This document shows positions 1 through 19,033 of a stretch of 64,000 nucleotides of DNA, one piece after another (position 1 is the first letter of the stretch; each line of letters opens with the position of its first letter). The DNA lies in the NCBI RefSeq assembly GCF_019097595.1, contig NC_080731.1:17447071-17511070 (forward strand), in the 5' to 3' direction. The notes beneath the pieces are model-generated. The model was not told the DNA's origin. It worked only from the letters and a program-made list of their open reading frames with translations, and made no database searches. The position numbers were made by a program, and so were the translations under genes. This stretch comes from Hemibagrus wyckioides. Its lineage: Eukaryota; Chordata; Actinopteri; Siluriformes; Bagridae.

Positions 1-460
1 TGCAATACGTAGTGAACAATATATTGTGAGTCTGTTCACACAGGTGAGAGTGTGTGTGTGTGTGTGTGTATGAGAGAGAGTTTTGTACAGTTCTGTCCTG
101 GGTGTTGAGGAGCCTGATGGCTTGAGGGAAGAAACTGTTACACAGTCTGGTTGTGAGGGCCCGAATGCTTCGGTGCCTCTTTCTAGATGGCAGGAAACAA
201 TGAGTCTGTGTTAGTTGTGTGTGGGGTCATCCACAATGCTGTTGGCTTTGTGGATGCAGTGTGTGGTGTAAATGTCTGTGATAGAGGGGAGAGAGACTCA
301 GATGATCTTCTCAGCTGTCCTCACTATCTGCTGAAGGGTCTTGTGATCTGAGACGGTGCAGTTCCCAAACCAGGCAGTGGTGCAGCTGCTCAGGACGCTC
401 TCGATGGTCCCTCTGTAGAACAGGATGGGGGAGGGAGATGGGCTTTTTTCGGACTCCTCC
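1..460 (-). mobile_element. Rex1/Babar-like (CR1-clade) LINE fragment, 3' end of ORF2
   Basis: Read on the minus strand, this encodes the C-terminal tail of a CR1/Rex1-type reverse transcriptase. The peptide includes FYRGTIESVLSSCTTAWFGN and then SDHKTLQQIVRTAEKII, typical of fish Rex1/Babar elements. A stop interrupts it near 298, and coding similarity continues towards the TG-rich tract at about 51-70. The 5' part is missing, as is usual for truncated LINEs. The same element family lies in the opposite orientation at 3236-4177. Family assignment is from memory of the conserved tail. Confidence 0.75.
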
Positions 461-835
461 GGAAGTAGAGGAAAGAAACTGTAAAAACTAAAATGAGTAA
501 AACCTAAACACCCCCCAAAAAAGAGTATTTCATGTCCCTTTCTTTTATTTATTGTCATATCCATACAATTTTTTTTTTATATCTCTGTATCATTATTACT
601 GTTTACACTCACCAGTCACTTTATTAGAACTATTCGTCTGCTCATTTATGCAATCAACCAATTACAAGGCAGTGGTGAAATCAAATCCTAAAGATAATGG
701 TCAAGAGTTAACCTTCACATCAAAAGGTTTTTTGGCTGATTGCTCAAGGCTTGATGTTTTGCACATGCTGAGATGCTTTTCTGCTCACCATGGTTGTAAA
801 GAGTAATTATACAAGTTACTATAACCTTTCTAGCC

Positions 836-2492
836 TATGGAATAAAATCTCTGTCAAAAATAATTGTATGTAATTCTGTGTTTGGCCCGAGTTGGATTCC
901 AAAATCTACGGCCACGACAGTTTACAGATATGAAATTTTGTGTGTTTGTTAGGGTACAACTCCAAAATGTACGACTATGACAGTTTACAGACACAACGCT
1001 AGTTTTCACAACAGCTCTGTTACACACATGACATGAAAAATTACACCCACAAATGTAGTGTGAAACCACTGTCAAAAATACGTCATCAAGGCCACATGCA
1101 CAATGCACAGGCATTACTATCCGAGTGAAGATGAATCGATTCCACAAAGTGTGCAAACCACTGGCATTCTGAGAGCTAATTTTTTTTTTTTTTTTTTCAA
1201 ATCCGGACATGTTTAAGGGTTAGTTATCACTAATAACAGAGAGGAGCAATATTACAGAGATAGTATTTAAGATTAGCTCTCAGGGATCACAGTACTTTTT
1301 GTGGAAAATATAATATTCATTGTGATTACAAGCAATATAGCAGGGTATTGAACTGTATTCCAAAGGCCTTTGTAATGTGGGTTAGTAATACAGGACCCAG
1401 TGTAACTGAAGCTCTTCATTTACCTTCTTTAATAATAAAAAAGCAGGACTGGGGTAGCCTGCCAAATAAATTAATAAGAACTTTATTGACCCAAGATAAA
1501 TTTCCAAATCAAGCTAGTCAAAATAACGTGACTCACATTTTCCCAAGAGCTCTATTTTTAAATTAAGAACCATGTATCTCTCCTTTCCTGTACACTTTAA
1601 ATTTTTTAATGATATCTATCCATCTTTAGAGTTTCTTAGTTAAAGAAACTGATCACAATAATTGTACCTTTTGTGATGTTGATATTGAAACAACTGTACA
1701 TTTATTCTTTGACTGTTCATTCAGTAGAGCCTTTTGGTCTGAGACATTCGAGTGGCTTAAAAGTTTCAATCAAGCTGTCCATTTTTGGGTTATTAATGGA
1801 AGATGTACATACTTAATTTGTACCGAATATTATTTTCCTTTTGGGCAAATTTTATATTCATAAATGTAAGTGCCTTAAAACAAAGCGATTGTTTTCTGTT
1901 TTTCAAAAGGAATTTTGGATGTACTATAAATCTGTAAGACTGTTAATATGTAAAGAAGAAGACTGTTTAGTTTATTGCAGAAATTGAAACTATTAGAAGA
2001 CCCTACTGTGTCATTTTTTTTCTTTTTTATTTCATAGTTTATTTTCATTTTGATTGGTGCTCTGTTCTTAAGGATCGTCTTATGATCTTGTTTTGCCTTA
2101 TTGTATTTGTGTTTTTTGCAATAAAAAAATCGATTCCTCTTCCCTCGGATAGTAATGCCTGTGAATGTGGCCTTGATGACGTATTTTTGAAAGTGGTTTC
2201 ACACACTACATTTGTGGGCATAATTCCGCATGTCATGTGTGTAACAGAGCTGTTGTGAAATTTAGTGTTGTCTCTGTAAACTGTCATAGTCATACATTTT
2301 GGAGTTGTGCTCTAACAAACACACAAAATTACGTATCTGTAAACTGTCGTGGCCGTAGATTTTGTAATCCAACTCGGACAAAAGTACACAGAATTACATA
2401 CAATAGTTTTAAATTACGCACAAGTAAATTAAAATTACACACAAATGTTCTGAATTACGCACGATTATTTTTGACAGTTATTTTATTCCACA
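836..2492. mobile_element. Foldback-type DNA element with terminal inverted repeats of about 300-360 bp, nested in the Tc1-like element
   Basis: The stretch 836 to about 1145 reappears in reverse complement at about 2128-2492. The outer ends read TATGGAATAAAAT and, reversed, TGTGGAATAAAAT. The arms can be seen as matching peptides in opposite orientation, both containing VSVNCH and VNCRGRRF. TCTAGCC occurs at 829-835 and again at 2493-2499, a candidate 7-bp target duplication. The right arm carries extra spacer relative to the left. No transposase is visible, so the superfamily is unassigned. The centre is filled by a LINE tail. Confidence 0.65.
1340..2128 (+). mobile_element. L1/Tx1-type LINE 3' fragment, nested at the third level
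   Basis: The + strand keeps decayed coding similarity to the C-terminus of L1-type ORF2. A segment around 1348-1566 has the W/P-rich pre-zinc region. Around 1645-1760 lies a zf-RVT-like motif, CTFCDVDIETTVHLFFDCSF, then FW, with the Cys-x2-Cys...His-x4-Cys spacing of that domain. Several stops and shifts break the frame. The fragment ends in a LINE-like 3' UTR and the poly(A)-like run CAATAAAAAAA near 2120, directly against the right arm of the host element. Confidence 0.65.
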
Positions 2493-2704
2493 TCTAGCCA
2501 CTTACAGAATTCTGTGTGAACACAAGAGACTGTTCTGGTTGAAAATCTTAGGAGATAAACAATTTCTGAAATACTCAAACCAGTTTGGATTTTATGTCAT
2601 GATCAAAGTCGCAGAGATCAGAAGTTTTCTTTATTGTGCTGCTGCATGTGTATGAATGTGCATGTGTAAAGGTGTTCCTATTAAAGTGGACAACGGTGAG
2701 TGTA

Positions 2705-3235
2705 TATTGATCATCAGGGAGATGAAGATAAGATATAACGGGGCCTGTAAAATAAATGCGGCAGCACTGCTATAAAATTTAAAGAGATGGCCTGGGTCAA
2801 TGGGACAGCCGTCAGGACACAGCGCTCACTCTCATTCTCTCACTAATGACTTCATGCACCATAAACCTTCCTGTCCCAAGAGCCACTCTCATTATCACAC
2901 ACACCGACAGAGCACATAAAACTGTGTGACGAATGAGAGGCTTCAGGCAGCGATACTTCTACCGAGTGTTACTGCAGAAGTGTCCAAAAGTCAGACTGCA
3001 CCCCAAAGTACTGTTTGATTTCATCGCTTCATCAATTACTAAGGATGAGTTTTAACTCAATCACAGACTTTTACATTGAAGAGAAGTGATAGGTCAGTAG
3101 TTAAGGTATTACATGACTAATACCTCAGAAGGTCAACAGTTCAAATGTCCTAAATGATCTAAACTGCTCAGATGTTTCCTGTGGCCAAATAAGGTAATGT
3201 AAACATGAGGTATTTTTGCTTTGTAATTAGCAAGA
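2705..3235. other. Intergenic, no feature recognised
   Basis: No ORF with family similarity, RNA gene or clear repeat was seen. The sequence is of mixed composition with several in-frame stops in all frames. Confidence 0.5.
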
Positions 3236-3803
3236 GCGATGAATCAGCAAACAGAGAGGAGGTGCAACAGATAACAGCCTGGTGCAGAGCTAACAACCTG
3301 TCTCAGAAGAGTTGGTTGTTGACTTTAGGAGAGCACAGTGCGGCCATTCTCCACTGAACATGGACAGATCTTCAAGAGCACCAAATTCCTTGGTGTTCCT
3401 CTGGCAGAGAACTTCACCTGCTCCATCAGTAAGAAAGCCCAGCAGCGTCTCTACTTCCTATGAAGGCCGAGGAAAGCCCATCTCCCTCCCCTCATCCTGA
3501 GCATGATCTACAGGGGAACCATCCAGAGCATCCTGAGCAGCTACATCACTGCCTGGTTTAGGAATTGCATCATCTAAGATTGCAAGACCCTACAGCGGAT
3601 AGTGAGGGCAGCTGAGAAGGACATTGGACATGGACTATCATGACTTTACACAACACACATGACTTTACGCTGCATCTGCAAAGCCAACAGCATTGTGAAT
3701 GTCCCCACACACCCAAGAGGTGCCGAAGCATTCAGGCCCTCACAACCAGTCTGTGTAATAGTTTCTTTCCTCAAGTTACCAGGGTCTTCAACACCCATAA
3801 CTG

Positions 3804-3838
<35 letters not shown>

Positions 3839-4177
3839 TTACATGCTGATTTTGCACATTTGCTGCTGTTGCAGTTTTTTGCACACATTTCAGACTGCCA
3901 CCAACTGCTGCTATACAAAAGTATATGTTTACAAAACCCTCTTTCTATGCAATCCTCTTATTTGTGCACATTCTACTGTATAACATGTTACACAGAATGT
4001 ATACTGATTGGCAACTTTTTGCGTATCTGTCCTGCACTGTTTTGTTTTGAATTGTCTGTTTGCACTAGGTTGCACAACAGAGTCCTGGAGGAACGTTGTT
4101 TCATTTCACTATGTGCTGCATTAGCTATGTATGTATGTATGGTTGAAATGACAATCAAAGCTTCTTGACTTGACTTG
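3236..4177 (+). mobile_element. Rex1/Babar-like (CR1-clade) LINE fragment with intact 3' terminus
   Basis: Broken coding sequence for the reverse transcriptase C-terminus runs across several frames. An early block around 3270-3400 includes AWCRANNL and then VVDFRRAQCGHSPL; a later block around 3670-3800 includes CICKANSIVNVPTHPRGAEA. A (CA)n tract at about 3805-3833 follows the end of the coding tail. The 3' UTR ends in the repeated CTTGACTTGACTTGAA typical of Rex1-type elements. At least two frameshifts make it non-functional. Confidence 0.75.
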
Positions 4178-5764
4178 AAGCTGCTAATCCTTATTGTTAT
4201 CGTTATTTAAACACTGTCACACCTCCTAAGTGGGGTCTCTTGAGATATTAAATCCAAATCAATGGTCAATCAATTTTTGTTGTTGTTGTTGACAACAAGT
4301 CCACATTTGCAAGATTGTTGAAAGAGATGAAATTTAGAGCCCCACTATTTTTCTTCAGTTGTTTAAAAGCATATGCTGGAGAGATTGTTTTTTTAGCGCC
4401 AGAGGTCTTGTGATGTAGCAGTGCGTACAAACTCCTACGAGCGCTTATAAGGGCTTGAACAATCACCTGCAGCTAAAATTATATTTAAATACACATCACC
4501 CGATGGATATTTCATCACCCTGCATTGTGGCTCTGAATGAAGGAGAGGTGTGTAACGTCACGTGGGAGTGACAGGTTAACTGGAATGTTGTTTTAGAAAT
4601 AATCAAGACCACACCTAAGCTTAAATTCTGTGTGGGAAGAAGAATTTCATCAGCCATGTACTGTACGTATGAGTATGGGTGACGCTTACGCAACTCTCCT
4701 CACTTCCTCACGCCATAAAAGGAAAGTTTTACTGATTTCCATGAGCCATGGGATATTCACCAAGGTCCAGGACAGATTTCAGATCCTGCTGAAGTAAAAG
4801 CGTCATATCTCACAGCAGTACATAGCTTTAAGACAGCAAACAAATACGTTTAAGTCCCCAAAATTCTACTTTTAGAGAGCATGTCTAATCTCTGAAACTC
4901 TTTAGTTCTGTAAACACTGTGGTAAAGAAGCGAGATCAAATGAAACCTTGTATCAATAACCAAACTCACATTTTAAACGTTTACCGTAGCGTCAAGAAAG
5001 GAAAGACCAAGGAGAGGAAAAAAAACCCCACAGCAGCCGTCATTTCCTTTTTTTTTGCGTAAATGCCAAATGTATTCTTATCTCACCAGGGAGGCACATT
5101 ATCAGAGGAGACAGAGAGACAGCATGAGAAAAGGAGAAAGTGTAAGACAGCCACACACTTACACACACCCATGCACACACTTACAAATGTTTTTGCACAC
5201 ATTGCAGCCTGACCACAAAAGCAAGTAAAATGCACAGTAATCATTTTACATTTTTCAAGCAGTGTGTCCCATGATTTTAGATCTAATGAGCTCTCTAAGA
5301 ATTCACATAAAATCATTATTAATTAAAAAAAAAAGAGCAGCACACCAACACAATTACGATCAACACAAATTACAACACAATAACTTCATTCAAATCAAAA
5401 ATGCGTATAAAAAAAAAATACAGATGTTGTTTGGTTCACAGTATCTCATGATTTTGCTTGAAATATGAAATATGGCTGCTGCAATATGCAGTATTTTCAC
5501 GGCTGTTCTTTTTTAAAAAAATATTTTAAGGTTGTAATGTATAATATTCTAAATTATTGGACAAAAAGTCCCCAAAAGAGTATATGTTCTATGTGGGGGA
5601 TACTGTATAACATGCTGACTGATCCCAAAAATTCCAGATCATACACATGTGATGCATAACAATACTACCTTTATGCAGTCAAATGAGTCATAACAGGGGT
5701 TTGAAATGTTACTAATAATTCTGCATTTTGTTGTCTGATGATTTTTTTTAATTTATTTATTCAT

Positions 5765-5795
<31 letters not shown>

Positions 5796-5921
5796 TAGCA
5801 TATTCAACATGGCAGAGCTGTTCACAAACAGGCCTCAGAGAAACTCTGCCTCATGGTAAGCTTTCACACATTTTAAGATTTTTTTTTTTGGCCAAACCAC
5901 ATCCAAGTGTTGCATCCTTTG

Positions 5922-5961
<40 letters not shown>

Positions 5962-7679
5962 CTCTCTCTCTCTCTCTCTCTCTTAAAATCTTAAATTGTG
6001 TTTGTGGCTTGAGTGATTATTCTTTAAGCATTAATATAGTCAATGGTAATATTTTATTTAAAAATGTTGCTGTACTCAGGGGTTGAGGAGACTTTCAGAC
6101 TAGATATTTTCTGTTTTTCAATAAGTAAGCAGTTAATGTTAAAAAAGACTCCTGGCTTAGATACTTTCTTGTGCAGATTTGGGTTAAATATGTTAATGCC
6201 AGTGCATCACGCCACCTCTGCGGAACCTGACTTAACCCCAGAGAATGGTTACATGTCCTTTGATAAAACTGTGTGAGTCACAGAGGTTGTGCAACAGGAA
6301 GTTTGCACTGGTAAGGGATGTTTACGTTAATCACTGTTAATCTATGAAAAAACAGTTCATGCAAGCAGTGTTAAGATTGGCATATTGATGTCATAGCATT
6401 GCTTTAGTTTTCATCAAATAACCACAAGCCATGAGAAATTAGTTGAAATGAAAGTGACACTTTGCCCTAAATGTATGAGATCATGCCCGGGCATGTTTGG
6501 TGCTGGATCTACGAGACTTATACTGCTAACAAGTAAGGGAAGTTAAAAGCTAGCAATAAAAGTTCAGCCTGCCATTTTGTCTAAAACATGTGTTGCAGTA
6601 TGAACTAAGGATTCATACACTAGTTTCTTTATTTGATTATTTTCTCTATACTATTCTGCTCACTTTTTAGTGCCCAATACACCCAAGTGGGAACATTTAC
6701 CTTTTTTTTTTTTTTAAGATACAACCCTCAGAAACACACATGACTGATTTTAGCACAAGACTGAGAAATTCCACTTAGATTAGTCAATGACTCCCGGCTC
6801 CTCCTGCTTTCCTGACATGCTGTATCTTTTTTTCGGAGATATACTGCACTTGGTGTAGTGTAAAAGTCATACTGTATCTAGAGCACTTATATAAGGAGTA
6901 GTGCGCTATATAAGTGAGCTTAATCAGACAAAAAGGCTCACTTTTAGAAATTTATCTGGAAATAATTGCTAGTAGAAGTTATTTTGTACCCTCTGCAGCA
7001 GGGAAGGATTTGGCATAAACCCTTGCCCTACACACGTGACTATGTGGTTCTGGTTGAGGTTATCAGTGAGGTGCAGGAGGTTAGGCATCGCTGTCATAGC
7101 GCCAACCCCACACCAACATGTGTGTGAACATGTATGTATGTATAATACACTGACTATTTCCTGAGTGTGCTTGTGAGAGTCTTTATAAATAAAGTGCCAG
7201 GCAATGTGGTTTTCTATTCTAAGAAATTAGTTTATGTGATAAGATTGCTTGTTACACTAGCAGTTTCCAGCACAGGTCTAGTTCACACAGACAGACTGTC
7301 GGTATTCCCCAAACTTACCATTCAACATTATGCAATATACTCTGTCAGCAACTGGAAACATTGCCAGTATTTAGTTTATGCATTTTTTTTTTTTTTAATG
7401 TCTAGTTCAGTAGCACGGTGCATAAAAGAAGTTAGAATTATCCCATATGTGTTATAAGTGGTTATACTTGTCTTTGAGGTTTTTCATTGGGTTCTTCTTG
7501 CTTTCTCAAAGAAACACACACCTTTTGTAACCCTTTTGTAAAAGAGTGAGATTAAGGTTCATGTTAAATCCTGAAGGGTTACTACATTCACACAACTTGT
7601 AGAAAGATGCACATTTGAACCTACACCCATAGTGTGATAAGGAAACTACAGATAAGTTTTCTGTGTTTTCTGAGAGTAA

Positions 7680-7711
<32 letters not shown>

Positions 7712-8160
7712 ATGTGTGTGTTGGGGGGAGTTTGTTTTCCTTCCTTCTGCCTAGCACTTCTAGAATAGGCTCCACATTTTTGGCCACTAAGACAAGGATA
7801 AAGTATTTACTAAATAAATGAATAAATGAATCGCTGTGATGAGTTGGTGTCCCCTCCAGGGTGTCCCCCACCTCATGCCCTGATATTTTCCAGGTTCTTA
7901 GCAACCCTGTGTAGAATAAGGTACAGAAATTGGATGCATGAATAAATGCATAAATGAATCACTGAATCAATTACTGAATTAGTGCTTTCTGTATTTGTCA
8001 ATGCATATAGCAGCATGAGTAGTCTTTGAAAGAACTAAAAAAAGAAGAAGAAGAAAAAAAAACCATTTCCTTAAATGACACCAAGGATTTAACCAATCAA
8101 GTGCTGTGAAGACCGGTCTGAGTCATGAATGAGAGCAGGTGAAGAGGGAGGAGGAGTCGG
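4178..8160. other. Intergenic region upstream of the death-receptor gene
   Basis: No gene is supported here. Simple repeats are present: an ATTT/TTTA tract at about 5745-5800, (CT)n at about 5928-5985 and (TG)n at 7680-7707. A perfect 10-bp inverted repeat, CACTTATATA/TATATAAGTG, lies at 6884-6916. Short AG-exon-GT look-alikes occur, for example around 5800-5866, but have no coding or homology support. Confidence 0.5.
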
Positions 8161-8261
8161 TGTGTTGGTGTGACTTTCCTGTTCGGAATAAACTGCTGAC
8201 AAATGTCGTGGTGTGTCGCTCATTCACACGCGGATTTCTTCGTGAGTGCTGAAGGATCATC

Positions 8262-16578
<8,317 letters not shown>

Positions 16579-17380
16579 AAACAAGCACCAAATCTACTGC
16601 ATTGATGAATTATTTATGGACTATGTAAATATTATTTGTATGTTTTTTTTTGTCTACTCAACCACTTTGGGGGGGTTTGTACATGTGCGTGCTATTTATT
16701 ATTTTTGCACTAAATCTAATTATATTTATATTTGAATGTATTGGATTTTTTTGACTTTATATAATGTGAAGTGCTGATTGTTTTATATTCTCCATTCCAT
16801 ATGCTACATTTCTGTTACTTAATATTAAAATGTCTTATTTGCTAGATGTGCTTTTGTGTCTTATAAGACAAGACTAATGAAAATGAATTGTACTATGGTG
16901 GAAAACAAACAAAAAAAAAGCAAAGAATACAAACTATTATACATTCAATGAGTCCTCACAGAGGCGACACATAATAAACTAGCTGTAACTGAGAATTAAG
17001 TCTTTTTTTTTTAAAGTAATATCATACTACAACTTGTCATACCACCATTGGCCGCAGGAGGGCACTGTAGTGAAAGATTTGAAGCGCAGACTATTAAAAC
17101 ACAAATAAAATAAGCATAAAATAAAATATGTATTTGATATTATGAGGATTTATTTACCAACAATTAGTCATAGGCACACCTTATCTTATTAAATGTGCTT
17201 TTATCAAGATGATTGATTAGTTTGCTGGGATACACCTTTTTTGGTAATAATAACTGTTGTGCTAGTTGCCAATACAATTCAATTCAAGTACCTATTAAAA
17301 AATAACAAATGAGCACACGTTCATAATCAATATTATTACTGTTACTTAATTTATTCACAGAAACTATCACTACGACTCCT
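16579..17380. other. 3' UTR of the death receptor and intergenic sequence
   Basis: 16579 to about 16850 is AT-rich, with several ATTTA/TATTTATT elements of the kind seen in unstable immune mRNAs and an ATTAAA signal near 16825. Beyond it no gene or named repeat was recognised. Confidence 0.5.
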
Positions 17381-17389
17381 ACAGTAAAA

Positions 17390-18145
17390 GCTGCTGCATT
17401 ACCCATGATGCATTGCGCAGAAGAAAAGGCGGAAATAAACCATGGCTGCAGCTCCACTAAGCTAAAGGAAGCTCAAAGGTGTGTTATAAAAAGTTAAAAA
17501 AACTTTTAGATCGGGATCATATATTTATATTCATGAATCATTTAAAAAAAAATTATTATTATTTATCGATGAATCACTCACGCGGTTTAATCACTGAGAA
17601 TATGAGTGCGCGAGGAGAAGCAACACGAATTTGATTTTGTTGTTCATTTACTGAGTCTGAAATGTAGTTTCTTTAATTTATTCGGTTTATTCAGTGACTG
17701 TGTAAATTCAGATGGCGTGACATAAAGTTAACCAGCAACTTTCTTGCTTCCAAAAATAAATAAAAATGTAAAACAAACAAATAAATAAAATAAAATAAAT
17801 AAATAAAAGTGCATAGCTCCAAAACAGATTGAAATGTGCTTATTTATTATTATTATTTTAAAAGTATTATTAATATGATTATTGTTATTATTTGGGACAG
17901 GGGAGTTTTTGCACCTGGGCAGCTCTTCGAAAAGGAAGAAAGACTCAATCTAGGAAAGAAGAAGTGAAATTATTTAAAATAACGAATAACACAGAAGGTC
18001 ACGCGGTTTATTTTTGGCGTGATGTCACCAAAAACAGGAAACGATCAGCCTTTTAGATCCTGAGCTCACATTGCAGTGGCACTTGTGTGTTTTTCACATT
18101 AACAGCTGCTACTAACTTTTATTTGCTTGAAACCCATTTACTCAG
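17390..18145 (+). promoter_or_regulatory. cyb561a3: Candidate promoter and 5' UTR exon region of cyb561a3
   Basis: The sequence ACCCATGATGCATTGCG at about 17400 resembles the ACTACAATTCCCATGATGC-type core promoter element bound by ZNF143. A purine-rich stretch follows. A good donor, CTCAG|GTAAGT, ends at 18145. The coding exon downstream has its acceptor at 19020-19021 with only 12 nt before the ATG, so at least one upstream non-coding exon is required. Which segment is used is inference. Confidence 0.35.
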
Positions 18146-18420
18146 GTAAGTCGTTTTTTCTTCTTCTTTCTTTTCAGCTTCGAAATATGCAAATAGATAT
18201 ATTGAATTCTGGATTCTGATTGGTCAGGGGTTGTTAATTCATTTTCTACATTCTATGAATGCACTTGTCTACAAGGACTTATATGGCTCCAAAATATGTG
18301 TATATATATATTTATATTTTTATTTTTAAGTATTAAGTATATTTTTATAACTGTATATATATATATATATATATATATACGTGAAAGAAGATTTGTTTTC
18401 AATGAGATGCCTGTTTAACA

Positions 18421-18450
18421 TTTATGGAAGGAGTCTCCAGTAACAGTAGG
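18421..18450 (+). repeat. Copy end of a GGAGTCTCCAGT MITE family
   Basis: TTTATGGAAGGAGTCTCCAG here matches ends seen at about 31590, 31770 and 47641 in this window. Only one end was identified at this site. Confidence 0.45.
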
Positions 18451-19033
18451 TTTTTTTTTTTTTGGAAACATGTATTAGAATCTCCAAGTTGTGAAACAAA
18501 AAGAATTAACCTTTCTGTATTTATTCCAGATTCACTTGTAGCTTTTATTTATAAATTTAAGAAACAGGGTTAAATGGTTCTTCTTCACAGCCTTTCTGAA
18601 AGGGAATCCCTCAGGGTATGAAATAGACACTTTAAGGGATTGCCCAAGGGACATCAGAAGGAACTGACTTACTTTTTATAGCGTAATGAGGAACCTCCAT
18701 GTTGAAACAGTGTTTATACTGAAATATTTGTGACGTGTTTAGTGGTTTTGGTGCTACGTTATTGGTTGAGGCTGTCATTTTGTTTTTCTTGAGAGATATT
18801 GTTGCCTGTGTGTTGCTCTATTGTCACAAGGGAACATCTTTTAGTTAAAGAAAGAAAAAAAAAAAACATTAACAATCTTGGTTAGAATTCACTGTTTCCT
18901 CGCTTTGTTGATGAAAGATGTTTACTATGCAAGTAATTTAAGGATTTGTCCTTTAATTAGTCATCTCTGACATGTTCAATGTGACTTTATGTCTTTCTAA
19001 CATGTGCACTATTTTTTTTAGGTGGTTCCAGCA

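Larger units (their letters stand above)
606..2702. mobile_element. Non-autonomous Tc1/mariner-like element, interrupted by a nested insertion
   Basis: The ends are inverted: CACTCACCAGTCACTTTATT at 606 and ...AAAGTGGACAACGGTGAGTG ending at 2702. TA dinucleotides flank both ends (604-605 and 2703-2704), the Tc1/mariner target duplication. Internal blocks at 606-828 and 2500-2600 resemble degenerate, partly inverted pieces of a fish Tc1-like transposase gene. Examples are the segment around 740-815 and the segment around 2525-2585, both recognisable when read on the minus strand. No open transposase frame remains. A second element occupies 836-2492. Confidence 0.7.

Noticed and set aside
5800..5866. 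AG-flanked segment with ATGGCAGAGCTG and a GTAAGC donor resembling a small exon
   Set aside because: The acceptor is just the end of a TTTA repeat, and no neighbouring exon continues it.
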